A DNA stretch of 64,000 nt from Streptomyces cynarae (GCF_025642135.1 NZ_CP106793.1:186001-250000); one strand, 5' to 3'. Counted from the first letter of the stretch, positions 8,048 through 17,811 are shown. Notes: generated by a model not told the origin, from the sequence alone. Program-made: numbers and translations.

Positions 8048-9160
8048 TCAGCCGGCGTGGAGGATCCGAAAGCGATCGGGCTCCGCCGGGTCCCGATCAA
8101 CGACTTGGATCGGTGTCCAAGCCCATTGCCAAACGCTGATGCCCGGCGTGCGGGAGAACCGGATCGGCCCGCGGGTGCCCTCGACCGCCACGCGCGGCCA
8201 CGAGGCGGCGATGGCCGCCCGGTCCGTGCCGTGGGAACGCAGCACCGAGGCGAGGACGGCGACGGTGTCCCAGCCCTCGAAAGCGACGAAGGAGGGCGCT
8301 TCGCCCAGCCGCTCGCGGAGCTGCTTCCCGACGCTTTCGCCGAGCGGACCGAGGCGCTCGGGCAGGTAGCGCAGGAACGGGATCCCGGCGCCGTCCTCGC
8401 CCAGCACTGCGGCCCATTCGGCGAACTCCGGTTGTCCGGCCGGAGCGCCGATCAGGATCTCCGCGAGCCGCCGGTCGCTCCGGACGGCCTTGACAATCGG
8501 CACCGCCGGCTCCGGATGGCCGACCAGCAGGAGGAGCGCCGTCGCGCCGTGGTCGACGAGCGCGTCGCACAGGGCCTCGGCGGTGAGCGCGTTCGTGTCG
8601 AGTTCGACGACGGTGCCGCCCCGGGAAGCGAGGTGGTCCCGCAGGACTCCGGTCCCGGACGCCCAGTAGACACTCGGCTGGGTCACCACGGCGATCCGAC
8701 GCCGGCCCGCGCCGAGGAGGAAGTCCGCGTAGATCCGCCAGCCGTGGGACTGGGCCGGGGCCAGGCGCGCGACCCACTCCGTCGGCTCCTCGGTGAGCGC
8801 ATCGAGCACCGCGGACGAGCACAGGAACGGCAGGCCAAGGGCGTCGGCCCGGGCGGCGGCAGCGCGGGCGACCACGCTGTGGTACTCGCCCGCCACGGCG
8901 GCCACGCCCAGGGCGGCCAGATCGTCCACGGCCGCCGCGGCCCGCTCCGGATCGGCCGCGGTGTCCCGGACCACCAACTCCACTGGTCTGCCATCGATCC
9001 CGCCGGCGTCGTTGACCTCGCGAACGGCCAGCTCGAGTCCTGCGAGCAGGTGCCGGCCCGCCTCGACCCAGCCGGGCCGCGTCAGCGGGACGAGCGCGCC
9101 CAGACGGACGGACGACCCGTCCGCGTGCTCCGCTCCGGACGGCGATGGTGGCGTGTTCAT
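8048..9160 (-). CDS. Branched-chain amino-acid/amide type solute-binding protein, no export signal
   Basis: 370 residues of the Peripla_BP_6 (LivJ/UrtA/AmiC) fold: VRLGALVPLTRPGWVEAGRHLLAGLELAVREVNDAGGIDGRPVELVVRDTAADP, then GEYHSVVARAAA and GGTVVELDTNALTAEALCDALV. The start MNTPPSPSGAEHADGSS gives neither a signal peptide nor a lipobox cysteine, unlike transport components; the longer frame adds only Arg/Pro-rich sequence. No permease or ATPase gene is adjacent. It may be a cytoplasmic sensor like AmiC, or a gene that lost its exported N-terminus. Confidence 0.8.
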   Translation of the reverse strand: MNTPPSPSGAEHADGSSVRLGALVPLTRPGWVEAGRHLLAGLELAVREVNDAGGIDGRPVELVVRDTAADPERAAAAVDDLAALGVAAVAGEYHSVVARAAAARADALGLPFLCSSAVLDALTEEPTEWVARLAPAQSHGWRIYADFLLGAGRRRIAVVTQPSVYWASGTGVLRDHLASRGGTVVELDTNALTAEALCDALVDHGATALLLLVGHPEPAVPIVKAVRSDRRLAEILIGAPAGQPEFAEWAAVLGEDGAGIPFLRYLPERLGPLGESVGKQLRERLGEAPSFVAFEGWDTVAVLASVLRSHGTDRAAIAASWPRVAVEGTRGPIRFSRTPGISVWQWAWTPIQVVDRDPAEPDRFRILHAG

Positions 9161-9338
9161 CGGGTGGCGTCTCCCCTGGGGCGATGCGGTCGCAGTCCGT
9201 CCGCCCGGATCGCTCGCCAGCCGAGGCCGGCGGTTCACGTCCATCACGTCTCGCCGCGACGGGCGCGCCCGGGTGATCGCTCATTGAATCCACCACCATC
9301 GCCAATAGGCAACCGACTATTCGTTTTCGGGTCGGGCA

Positions 9339-9457
9339 TGACGTGTTGGCGGCTGCTGCGGGACTGGAATGAGGCTGGCGGTGGCAGCGGCTGCACGAGG
9401 TCTTGCTGGCCGAACTGAACGCGACCTCACAGCCGGACTGGTCTCGCTGCGTGGTCG
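9339..9457 (+). pseudogene. IS5-family transposase scrap
   Basis: TCWRLLRDWNEAG then, after a frameshift, WQRLHEVLLAELNATSQPDWSRCVV reproduces the region around the first catalytic Asp of IS5-group transposases. Nothing else of the element remains. Confidence 0.65.
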
Positions 9458-9474
9458 GAGAGGGCGGAGGGAGG

Positions 9475-9640
9475 TCCCCCTGGGTCGGGGCCGCCGAGGC
9501 TTACCAGGGTGGTGAAGTCCACGTCCGTCGCGGTGCGCGCCGACTGCGGTCGCCCTGGGCGAGGATACGGACCGGATACGTGGTGCCGCGGCGGACCAGG
9601 GCCGGGACGCGGACGAGGGCGGCGCCGTCGTCGAAGTAGC
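9475..9640 (-). pseudogene. C-terminal fragment of an unknown protein
   Basis: On the minus strand NGYFDDGAALVRVPALVRRGTTYPVRILAQGDR, and after a one-base shift TATDVDFTTLVSLGG, read like a natural protein tail rich in beta strands. I do not recognise the family. It is cut by the IS5 scrap. Confidence 0.3.
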
Positions 9641-9764
9641 CGTTGGCCCTATTCAATATCAGTGTCGCGTAATTCCCCACCGCCGCAGTCGCGTTCCCCC
9701 ATGGGGACGTCGGCCATGGACGGTGATCGCGGATCTGGTTTCCCCCTCCTGCTCGACGTCGGCC

Positions 9765-10493
9765 TCACCGATGCCGCGGCGTGCTGGAACCGGTGAGATC
9801 ATCCGTTCGCCCGCCGCGCCTCCACAGCACCACGCTGAGTGCGACGAACCAGGCGAAGCCGAGGAAGCGGCCGATCGGTATGAACACCGAGCCGCCCTCG
9901 GCGACGAGCGAGCTCATGGACAGCACGCCGGCCGCCCCGATCACCATGCCGCTCCAGGCGACCCAGGCGGGCAAGGCGTGGCTGGCGCGTCCCGTCGCGG
10001 CGACCAGGAAGACCGCCACGCCAAGGGCGGCCATGGCCGGGCCCGCCCCGGTGATGAAGGACAGATCCGAGACGGCCCGATACGTGGACAGCTGCGCCCT
10101 GGAGCCGATCTGGGCCAGAACCCAGCTGGTACTGGCCGAGAGCAGGAGGAGAGTGCCGGCGACGGTGGCCAGCGCGCGGACGACGTCGGCCCGGGTGCCG
10201 CTGCCGTACCTGCGGACGAACGCGGTCAGCCAGGGGACGAAGGCCAGCAGCGCGAGGGCGGACACCCCCTGGAGCAGGCCCAGCACACGGAAGAGGTCCT
10301 CCAGCTTCGCTGGATCCTTCAGCCGATACGCCTGCACTTCGGCGTCGCTGGAGTACGGCGTTACGGTGCCGGACGGGCTCAGCGTCCCGATGATGACGAG
10401 GCTGGCCACGAAGAACAGGGCGTACAACACGCCGGTCAGAGCGCCGACGTCACGACGACGGCCGCTGGTTCGGGTGAGCGTGGCGGTGGTCAT
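9765..10493 (-). CDS. Polytopic membrane protein (DUF4386-like)
   Basis: 242 residues with about six hydrophobic segments: GVLYALFFVASLVIIGTLSP, LFRVLGLLQGVSALALLAFVPWL, ALATVAGTLLLLSAS, ISDLSF-like region with MAALGVAVFLVAATG, WVAWSGMVIGAAGVLSM and FLGFAWFVALSVVLW. Organisation resembles DUF4386-type membrane proteins of unknown function. The ATG giving MTTATLTRTSGRRRDVGAL is chosen; a purine-rich stretch precedes it. Confidence 0.75.
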   Translation of the reverse strand: MTTATLTRTSGRRRDVGALTGVLYALFFVASLVIIGTLSPSGTVTPYSSDAEVQAYRLKDPAKLEDLFRVLGLLQGVSALALLAFVPWLTAFVRRYGSGTRADVVRALATVAGTLLLLSASTSWVLAQIGSRAQLSTYRAVSDLSFITGAGPAMAALGVAVFLVAATGRASHALPAWVAWSGMVIGAAGVLSMSSLVAEGGSVFIPIGRFLGFAWFVALSVVLWRRGGRTDDLTGSSTPRHR

Positions 10494-10680
10494 GGAGGCG
10501 ATTCCTCCCAGGGAGAGTTGGTGGCGACGGAGCGGGAGTTCCGGCCCCGGTGTCTTCACGATCACAGAGCGGATGCTGTGGGACGTCCCACGCAGGAAGG
10601 CCGTGTGCGTACTCCTAGTGACGTACAAGTCCATCCGCTGAGCTGCTCGGAACGCCAGCCGTACTCGCCTCGGCGCAGCG

Positions 10681-11031
10681 GTGTTCGCCGGTGTGGTCCA
10701 GGACGAGGTCTTCGGCCCTCTCGTCCTCTTCGGTCTGGGCGGCACCGCGACCGAGGTGCTCGCCGACCACGCCGCTCGCCTCGCCCCGCTCACCGATCAG
10801 GACGTCCACGACCTGATAACGGCTCCGCGCTGCGCCCCGCTCCTGTTCGGCGCGCACGGTGACGGGCCTGTCGGCCTCAAGGCCCTGGAACAGCTGCTCC
10901 TGCGGGTGTCCCGCATGGCGAGCGAGCTACCGCAGCTCGCCGAAACCGACTTCAACCCCGCTCGAGTGGTACGGAGGCCGGTGTCCCCGAAGACGCGGTG
11001 TCCGCATGGCACGACCTCCTCGCGACAGTGA
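10681..11031 (+). pseudogene. C-terminal ATP-grasp piece of an ADP-forming acyl-CoA synthetase
   Basis: QDEVFGPLVLFGLGGTATEVLADHAARLAPLTDQDVHDLI, RCAPLLFG and LLLRVSRMASELPQLAETDFNP match the end of ATP-grasp domains in acetyl-CoA synthetase (ADP-forming)/Pat-type proteins. All upstream domains are missing and the end drifts into unrelated sequence. Confidence 0.75.
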
Positions 11032-11126
11032 TGATTTGTGCCTCGTGCCCACCGTGGCGTGCCAAGGACCGGGCGAGTAAGGGCCCGGCAGCCCCTTTGA
11101 GTGCCCGATCGGCCCGACTTTCTCTT

Positions 11127-11215
11127 TCACCAGCTGTGCGGAACGACGGCGACGGGGCAGTCCGCGTGGTGGAGCACGGCGTGGGCGACCCGACCCAACT
11201 GCAGACACAGGTGGT
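11127..11215 (-). pseudogene. Universal stress protein, C-terminal scrap
   Basis: LGRVAHAVLHHADCPVAVVPHSW and stop: the unmistakable last strand and helix of UspA-family proteins (GS.S..VL.HA.CPV.VV). The remaining 250 or so residues are absent. Confidence 0.6.
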
Positions 11216-11267
11216 GGCCGGTCCGCCGCCGACACCGCCCAAGCCGAGGAGAAATTCGCCGAACCGG

Positions 11268-11716
11268 GCGGCGTTGGTGACGCTGCTGATCTGGGGACCG
11301 GCCTGGGGCTGGATCGTCTTCGCCAACGTCCTGCTCGGCATCAACCAGGGCCTGAACTGGTCCACCACCGTCATCATGAAGATCGACCTGGTGGGCCCGG
11401 CCCGGCGCGGCCTGGCCATGGGCTTCAACGAAGCCTCCAATTACGTCGCCCTGGCGGCCACCGCCCTGGCCACCGGCCCGATCGCCGCCCACTGGGGGCT
11501 GCGCCCCGCCCCTTTCCTCCTCGGCGCCGCCTACACCGCCCTCGCCATCCGCGAGACCCGCGACCACGCACGCGCCGAGGCCGCCCGTCGCCACACGGCG
11601 GCGACCTGCTCGGGTATGCCGACATCGTGCGAGCCGAGACCGTCGAGCGCCCGGTGACCGGCGCCGATGGGCCCCGCACCGCCCTCGACACGCTGGTCCG
11701 CGCCGTGCGGCTGTGA
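11268..11716 (+). pseudogene. MFS transporter internal fragment
   Basis: NRAALVTLLIWGPAWGWIVFANVLLGINQGLNWSTTVIMKIDLVGPARRGLAMGFNEASNYVALAATALATGPIAAHWGLRPAPFLLG is about three transmembrane helices of a major facilitator carrier. Both termini are missing. After a one-base shift a different tail (GGDLLGYADIVRAETVERPVTG...) continues to a stop at 11714-11716; I do not recognise it. Confidence 0.65.
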
Positions 11717-11757
11717 CCTCCCGGAACAGATCCGCCACCAGACAGGTTTCAGCCGAT

Positions 11758-11773
11758 ATACCCCGCCGGGTAT
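11758..11773. promoter_or_regulatory. CstR/CsoR-type operator, site 1
   Basis: ATACCC, 4-base spacer, GGGTAT: the G/C-tract palindrome typical of CsoR-family repressor sites, 50 bases upstream of the cstR-like gene. The same core appears at 11790, 13018 and 13059. Confidence 0.75.
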
Positions 11774-11789
11774 GCCTGAGACGGGTAAA

Positions 11790-11805
11790 ATACCCCCTGC
11801 GGTAT
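11790..11805. promoter_or_regulatory. CstR/CsoR-type operator, site 2
   Basis: ATACC, 6-base spacer, GGTAT, ending just before the ribosome binding site of the cstR-like gene. Two sites 32 bases apart suggest cooperative autoregulation. Confidence 0.7.
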
Positions 11806-11807
11806 GA

Positions 11808-12110
<303 letters not shown>

Positions 12111-12232
12111 GAGCCGCACGAAACACTCGTTCCGTACGGGCGCTTTCGAGACCTCTCCGAACGCCGGCGCGCGTAGGCCACAGACACCGGGACACCCGTT
12201 CAGGCACCGTCGAGTCATCGAAAGGCAAGGCC

Positions 12233-12630
12233 ATGCCCTACGACCGCACCGTGCACCTCCACACCGACTTCGCCACCGCCGTCGAACGCGTCCACGAGGC
12301 CCTGTCCGTGCAGAGCTTCGAATCCTGACTGAGATCGACGTCACCGCCACCCTCAAGGCCAAGCTGGACCAGGACATGGAGGAGTACGTCATCCTCGGCG
12401 CCTGCAACCCGTCACTCGCTCGCCGCGCCCTCGACGCCGACCGCTCCATCGGCCTGCTGCTTCCCTGCAATGTCGTCGTCGGCGCCGAGGGCGGCCGCAC
12501 CGCTGTCCAGGCGCTCGATCCGGAGACGATGGTCGCCCTCACCGGGCTCGATGCCGTGCGCCCCATCGCCGACGAGGCGACCCGCAGCCTCGACGCGGCG
12601 CTCGCATCCCTCCCCACCCGGACCGCGTAG
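12233..12630 (+). pseudogene. DUF302 protein with a one-base frameshift
   Basis: MPYDRTVHLHTDFATAVERVHEALSVQSF, then in the next frame LTEIDVTATLKAKLDQDMEEYVILGACNPSLARRALDADRSIGLLLPCNVVV...VQALDPETMVALTGLDAVRPIADEA. Together these make a full DUF302 protein of about 132 residues, a family often found with heavy-metal and sulfur stress genes. One base is missing near 12322 (TTCGAATCC where TTCGGAATCC would restore FGIL). It lies directly downstream of cstR and may share its promoter. Confidence 0.8.
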
Positions 12631-13017
12631 ATCGGACACAGCTGCGCGCAACCGGACGGCACCGCCTGCTCTGCAGCCGGTGCCACGCCGGTCGAGGGCA
12701 TGCACCCCTCTCGGACACCGGCAGCTCACAGCGTGGCACGCATGCTCAGCGTGCTGAATGACGCCGTCCAGGAACGTGCGCCGTACGGGTGCACGGGCCT
12801 GGCGTACGCACGGGCCTGTGCACCCCAGCAAATCCGCAACGCCACCCCAGGGCGGCCCATCAACGGGCCACCGGATGTCCCACTCCTACCGGGCCCTCAT
12901 CCGACTGCGCCGCACCCTGAGTGCCTCCGTTCGCACCGACGTCCGCAGCAGCCGCCTCCACCCGACGCGGCCCGGCTCACACCAGGTACACCGACAGCCG
13001 CAGGGATCTCGCGATGT
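12631..13017. other. Intergenic, no gene seen
   Basis: This stretch upstream of the dioxygenase operators has no frame with natural-looking protein sequence and no repeat that I could find. Confidence 0.45.
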
Positions 13018-13043
13018 CATGAATACCCCCGGGGGTATTCATG
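13018..13043. promoter_or_regulatory. 26-bp perfect palindrome, CstR operator
   Basis: Arms CATGAATACCCCC and GGGGGTATTCATG meet without a spacer. The core ATACCCCC/GGGGGTAT is an extended form of the CstR sites in front of cstR. It lies 54 bases before the dioxygenase start. Confidence 0.8.
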
Positions 13044-13058
13044 TTACGGTCGTACATA

Positions 13059-13072
13059 TACCCCCGGGGGTA
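13059..13072. promoter_or_regulatory. Second CstR operator before the dioxygenase gene
   Basis: TACCCCC/GGGGGTA, a perfect 14-base palindrome centred 35 bases from the previous one, so that two repressor tetramers could bind side by side over the promoter. Confidence 0.75.
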
Positions 13073-13096
13073 ATCCACGTACGAAGGGACATCTCC

Positions 13097-14455
13097 GTGT
13101 TCTTCATCGACACCATCGAGCTCGACGGTCTCGGCAACCGCCACTACTTGGCCGGCGGCCGGCAGACGGCCGTGGCGGTGGACCCGCCGCGCGACTTCGA
13201 CCAGGTCCTTGCGGCGGCCGCCCGGCGCGGGGTGCGGATCTCGCACGTGGTGGAGACCCACATCCACAACGACTACGTCACCGGTGGCCTGGAGCTGGCG
13301 CGGGTCACGGGCGCCGCCTATCTGGTGCCGGCCGCCGCCCGTGTGTCGTTCGCCCGGGTGCCGGTGGTCGACGGCGACACGGTCACCGTCGACGACGGGC
13401 TGGACCTGCGAGCCGTGGCCACACCGGGTCACACGCCGCACCACACGTCGTACGTGCTGCAGGAGAACGGCGTGCCGGTGGCCGCGTTCACCGGTGGTTC
13501 GCTGCTGATCGGCACGGTGGGCCGGCCGGACCTGGTCGAGCCGCGGCTGACCGAGCAGTTGGCCCGTGCCCAGCACGCCTCGGCGCACCGTCTGGCGGAC
13601 GAACTGCCCGACGAGACGTCCGTGCTGCCCACCCACGGCTTCGGCAGCTTCTGCTCCTCGGCGCAGGCCGAGGGGGACGCCACCACCATCGGCAAGGAGA
13701 AGAGCGTCAACGCGGCGCTGACCCAGGACGTGGACTCCTTCGTCGTCCGGCTGCTGGCCGAGCTGGACGACGTGCCCGCCTACTACGCGCATATGGGTCC
13801 GGCCAACGCCGGCGGCCCGGCTCCGGTGGACCTGACTCCCCCGGCCATCGCGGACGCCCAGGAGATCGCCGCCCGCCTCGCGGCCGGCGAGTGGGTCGTC
13901 GACCTGCGCAGCCGTATCGCGTTCGCCGAGGGCCATGTCGCCGGTTCGTTCAACTTCGAGGCGGACGGAAAGATCGCCACCTACCTGGCCTGGATGATCC
14001 CGTGGGGCAAGCCGGTGACCCTGCTGGCCGAGTCGCCCGAGCAGCTGGCAGCCGCCCAGCGCGAACTCGTCCGGGTCGGCATCGACCGGCCAGCCGCCGC
14101 CGTGACCGGCTTGCCCCAGGAGTGGGTGGCCGAGGGCGGCTCCCTGTCCTCCTTCCCCCGGTCCACGTTCGCCCAACTGGCCGAGCACGGCACCGACGGC
14201 ATCGTCGTCCTGGACGTACGCCGCGACTCCGAGCGCGCCGCCAGGTACATCGAGGGCTCCGTGCACATCCCCATCCACCAGTTGCACCAGCGGCTGGGCG
14301 AGGTGCCCCCCGGGACCGTCTGGGTGCACTGCGCCGGCGGCATGCGGGCCGGTATCGCCGCCTCACTCCTGGACGCCGCGGGCCATGACGTCGTGGCCGT
14401 CGACGACGGATTCGACGCCGCCTCCAACGCCGGACTGACCGTCGTCACCGGCTGA
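13097..14455 (+). CDS. cstB: Persulfide dioxygenase-rhodanese fusion (CstB-like)
   Basis: 452 residues. Residues 1-240: metallo-beta-lactamase fold persulfide dioxygenase with the THIHNDYVTGG iron-site motif (His55, His57, Asp59), TPGHTPHH and LPTHGFGSFCS. Then a rhodanese-like domain without catalytic Cys (VVDLRSRIAFAEGHVAGSFNF), then an active rhodanese ending VWVHCAGGMRAG. This MBL-pseudorhodanese-rhodanese order is that of CstB, which oxidises persulfides to thiosulfate. The start is a GTG after GAAGGG; longer frames would read through the operators. Two CstR sites lie just upstream. Confidence 0.92.
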   Translation: MFFIDTIELDGLGNRHYLAGGRQTAVAVDPPRDFDQVLAAAARRGVRISHVVETHIHNDYVTGGLELARVTGAAYLVPAAARVSFARVPVVDGDTVTVDDGLDLRAVATPGHTPHHTSYVLQENGVPVAAFTGGSLLIGTVGRPDLVEPRLTEQLARAQHASAHRLADELPDETSVLPTHGFGSFCSSAQAEGDATTIGKEKSVNAALTQDVDSFVVRLLAELDDVPAYYAHMGPANAGGPAPVDLTPPAIADAQEIAARLAAGEWVVDLRSRIAFAEGHVAGSFNFEADGKIATYLAWMIPWGKPVTLLAESPEQLAAAQRELVRVGIDRPAAAVTGLPQEWVAEGGSLSSFPRSTFAQLAEHGTDGIVVLDVRRDSERAARYIEGSVHIPIHQLHQRLGEVPPGTVWVHCAGGMRAGIAASLLDAAGHDVVAVDDGFDAASNAGLTVVTG

Positions 14456-14501
14456 ACGGCATTGCCGTACCCCTCTATCCGCTCCCCCGAGAGGTTGTGT
14501 C

Positions 14502-14867
14502 ATGTTCCTCTTCCGAAGCGGCGGGGACCGCGTCACCGTAGACGAGGCCCACCGATGCACCCATGGAACCGACGCCCCGGCCGTGCTGCTGGACGTGCGC
14601 GAGCAGGACGAGTGGGACGCCGGTCACGCTCCCGGCGCCCTCCACGCACCGCTGTCCCGCCTGGTGGCGGACGGGGCAGTGCCCGCCGCCGCCCAGGGGC
14701 GGCCGCTGGTGGTGATCTGCCGCAGCGGCAACCGCTCGCAGCAGGCCGCCAAACTGCTGGCCGCACGCGGCGCCGAGGCCGTGGACGTCAAGGGCGGCAT
14801 GCAGGCATGGGCCACCGCCGGTCACCCGGTCGTCGAAGAACGCGGAAACAACGGCTCCATAACGTGA
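14502..14867 (+). CDS. Single-domain rhodanese (sulfurtransferase)
   Basis: 121 residues: VLLDVREQDEWDAGHAPGALHAPL, active-site loop ICRSGNRSQQAA with the catalytic Cys, and VDVKGGMQAWATAGHPVV. It would carry sulfane sulfur between persulfide donors and thiol acceptors. It lies 46 bases after the dioxygenase and overlaps the exporter gene by GTGA, so the three form an operon. Confidence 0.92.
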   Translation: MFLFRSGGDRVTVDEAHRCTHGTDAPAVLLDVREQDEWDAGHAPGALHAPLSRLVADGAVPAAAQGRPLVVICRSGNRSQQAAKLLAARGAEAVDVKGGMQAWATAGHPVVEERGNNGSIT

Positions 14868-15607
14868 GCGCCCTGATCCTCGCCCTCGTCGCCGGTGCCG
14901 TCATCGGACTGGCCCTGGGCGGCCTCGGCGGAGGCGGCAGCGTCCTCGCCGTACCCGCCCTGATCTACCTGCTCCACTTCACCCCGGCGCAAGCGACGAC
15001 AGCCAGCCTGGTCATCGTCACCCTCACCTCGGTCACGGCCCTCGTCGGGCACGCCCGGGACGGCAACGTCGCCTGGCGCACCGGGCTGCTCTTCGCCGCA
15101 GCCGGCATCGTGCCCGCGATGCTCGCCGGGGCCGCCGCCGACCACCTGCCCCAGAGCACGCTCACGGTCGCGTTCGCCGTCATCGCGGCACTCGCCGCGC
15201 TGCGCATGCTCCGACCCGCCCGCAGCGAGCCGTCCGGCACGGTCGACCCAGGCAAGGCGGGCGCCGCCGGAGCCGGCCTCGGCGCGGTGACCGGGTTCCT
15301 GGGCGTGGGCGGCGGCTTCCTCGCCGTGCCAGCACTGGTGAGCGTGCTGAGCCTGCCCATGCGCCGGGCCGTCGGCAGCAGCCTGCTGGTCATCACGATT
15401 AACTCCCTGGCTGCGCTCGTCGCTCGAGCCGGCACCGGCATGCACCTGGACTGGGCCGTCATCGCACCGTTCACCGCGGCGGCGATCCTGGGCGCCTGGG
15501 ACGGCAAACGCCTGTCGAAGAAGATCAAGGGACATACCCTTCAGCGCCTCTTCGCCTACGTGCTGCTCGCTGTCGCGGCCTTCATGCTCGTCGACGCGAT
15601 CGCATGA
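14864..15607 (+). CDS. TauE/SafE-family anion exporter
   Basis: 247 residues, about eight transmembrane helices in two homologous halves. The glycine-rich entrances [38 protein letters not shown] and [38 protein letters not shown] are the family signature. In sulfide operons these proteins are thought to export sulfite, thiosulfate or related anions. Its GTG start overlaps the rhodanese stop. Confidence 0.9.
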   Translation: MSALILALVAGAVIGLALGGLGGGGSVLAVPALIYLLHFTPAQATTASLVIVTLTSVTALVGHARDGNVAWRTGLLFAAAGIVPAMLAGAAADHLPQSTLTVAFAVIAALAALRMLRPARSEPSGTVDPGKAGAAGAGLGAVTGFLGVGGGFLAVPALVSVLSLPMRRAVGSSLLVITINSLAALVARAGTGMHLDWAVIAPFTAAAILGAWDGKRLSKKIKGHTLQRLFAYVLLAVAAFMLVDAIA

Positions 15608-15643
15608 CCATGCCCGCACCTAGGGCAGGTGGACGGGAAAGCG

Positions 15644-15940
<297 letters not shown>

Positions 15941-16011
15941 TCACAGACACCCCACGGAAAACAGCGCTCCCGTACCCGGGGCACCCTCGACTCACAAGGA
16001 TGACACTCGCC

Positions 16012-16587
16012 ATGACCACCCCCACCACCATCGACGCCCGCCAGGCCCGCAGCCGCCTGCAGGAACTCACCGTGATTGACGTCCGCACCCCGGGCGAGTA
16101 TGCCGGCGGCCATATACCCGGCGCCCTGAACATCCCTCTGGACCAGCTCGACCGGGCACTACCGGACATCCGCACCGCCGCCCAGCGCGGCGAGGTTCTC
16201 GTCGTCTGCGCCTCTGGCGCCCGCTCCGAGAACGCGTGCCGCAGACTCGCGGATGCAGGCATCCACACCGCCACACTCGCAGGCGGCACCGGCGCCTGGG
16301 CCGCCCAGGGCCATGACCTGCACCGGCCCGAGGGAAGCACGAACGCGACCTGGGGTATGGAACGCCAGGTCCGCCTCACCGCCGGCTCGGTCGTCCTGCT
16401 CGGCCTGGCACTGGGCGAGTTCGTTCACCCTGCCTTCCTGCTGCTGTCCGCCGGCATCGCCGGCGGGCTCGTCTTCTCGGCCGTGACCAACACCTGCGGC
16501 ATGGCCGCCATGCTCGCCAAGCTCCCGTACAACCGGCCTCGCAAGGCCGACCTCGAGGCGACGCTGGCACGGCTGCGCGCCAACTGA
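16012..16587 (+). CDS. Rhodanese with two C-terminal membrane helices (DUF2892)
   Basis: 191 residues from the ATG at 16012 (AAGGA upstream; the ATG at 16000 is too near it). Rhodanese domain: TVIDVRTPGEYAGGHIPGALNIPL, active-site VVCASGARSENAC, LAGGTGAWAAQGHDLHRP. Then a DUF2892 membrane hairpin, VRLTAGSVVLLGLALGEFVHPAFLLLSAGIAGGLVFSAVTNTCGMAAMLAKLPYN. A membrane-bound sulfurtransferase that could hand sulfur to or from the exporter; divergent from the second cstR. Confidence 0.9.
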   Translation: MTTPTTIDARQARSRLQELTVIDVRTPGEYAGGHIPGALNIPLDQLDRALPDIRTAAQRGEVLVVCASGARSENACRRLADAGIHTATLAGGTGAWAAQGHDLHRPEGSTNATWGMERQVRLTAGSVVLLGLALGEFVHPAFLLLSAGIAGGLVFSAVTNTCGMAAMLAKLPYNRPRKADLEATLARLRAN

Positions 16588-16864
16588 GTCCGGGACCGCG
16601 ATGCGCACGACACCGCCCGCTCCCGACATGCCCCGCGGCGGCCTCCGCCGTGCCCGTACCCCGGGACGCGGCCGGGCCGTAGCGGGGAGATGCCCATTGA
16701 GACACACGGGGGCATGTCCCGTCCGCTCACGGTGAGGACGGTGGTCCTTCAGCACAGCCAGGGCTGTGGGTCTCTTCCCGTACAGAGCCACTGGACCAGT
16801 CATGGAACCGGCCAGGACCCCGCCCGCCTCGCCACCGTCACCGTCCGGCGCTCCGCCAACGCTT

Positions 16865-17478
16865 CGTCCGCGCCGCACCGCCCCGACCCGGCAGTGACGC
16901 GCGCGGTGTTCGCCGTCCTCGGCGAGGCGGGCCTGGACCCTGCCGACGCCCGCCGCCGGGTGGGCCGCATCGCCCTGGAAACGGTCGACGCGGAGGCGGA
17001 GAACCAGCTGATCGCCCAGCGCGCCGCACTGATCGCCGCCGACAGCTGGCCGCGACGCCCTCTGCTGATCCCGGCCGTCGACGCCGAGAGCGGCGAGCCG
17101 ACCGTGTGGGACGCCACCGCCGGCGTCCCACTGGTTCGCGCGGTCGCCGCGTCCAGCACGTTCCCCGGAATTGAGCCCCCTGTCACCGTCGACGGCCGCC
17201 GCTACCTGGACGGCGCCTTGCGAGCCGGCACCAACACCGACCTGGCGGCTGATCCCCGCACGGTGGTGGTGGTCGACCCGCTCGCCCACCACCACCCACA
17301 CCCCACACCCGACGGCGCCCACATCCTGGCCCCCGATCCCGCCGCCGTGCGCCTCATCGACGCCGAGCAGAGCGACCCTGAAACGTGGAAGACGGCCTAC
17401 CAGGCAGGCCGGACCCAGGCCCGCGCGGCAGCCGAAGAACTACGCGCGCACTGGCGGCCAGCCTCGGCTCAAGGCTGA
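16865..17478 (+). pseudogene. Patatin-like phospholipase, 5'-truncated
   Basis: LIPAVDAESGEPTVWDATAGVPLVRAVAASSTFPGIEPPVTVDGRRYLDGALRAGTNTDLAA is the C-terminal half of a patatin lipase, with the DG of the Ser-Asp dyad. The N-terminal oxyanion loop and the GxSxG nucleophile are absent and the upstream sequence does not supply them. A frame is open from 16690 but its first part has no patatin character. Confidence 0.75.
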
Positions 17479-17811
17479 AAGACTCCGAGCCGCTCTTCGC
17501 TCCACCTCTTTGCATCCCGGACCACGTGGGGAAATCGATTGAGCACGTCTGCGGGGTACCCCGAGCGGCGGTGCCCGGATCCAAAGAACGCCATCAGGGT
17601 CGAACCTCACGGTCAAGCGGGTCCAGGCCTCGTCGTCGAAACCAACCGACGATCTGCCTCATGAGACACATCGAAGTCTCGAACAGCGAGCCCATCTGCC
17701 GCCCCTCCTCCACCACCGCGGTTGAGACGAGCGGCCGCGAACACAGCCCAGACGGAGGTCGGATGTCGGAGGCAGGGACTAATGTCCCTGCTCGCCGTCG
17801 ATAGGAGAGCC
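17479..17811. other. Intergenic, with a hairpin near its end
   Basis: No gene is seen between the patatin remnant and the SUKH gene. The only clear structure is the inverted repeat listed next. Confidence 0.45.
17772..17791. promoter_or_regulatory. Perfect 20-base inverted repeat before the SUKH gene
   Basis: GCAGGGAC, TAAT, GTCCCTGC: perfect 8-base arms ending 20 bases before the ATG and a few bases before its ribosome binding site. It could be an operator or an RNA hairpin that limits translation. Confidence 0.55.

Noticed and set aside
8057..9418. A long plus-strand frame opposite the solute-binding protein
   Set aside because: Low-complexity antisense shadow; the minus strand has clear family motifs.
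10998..11657. An intact small membrane protein of 219 residues
   Set aside because: Its first 90 residues are the shadow of a universal stress protein scrap and the rest is the middle of an MFS carrier.
12700..14388. A second long frame across the dioxygenase gene
   Set aside because: It is the +1 shadow of the CstB-like gene, of highly skewed Arg/Gly/Pro composition.
16690..17478. An intact patatin phospholipase gene
   Set aside because: The frame is open but the N-terminal oxyanion loop and GxSxG serine are absent, so it is a 5'-truncated remnant.
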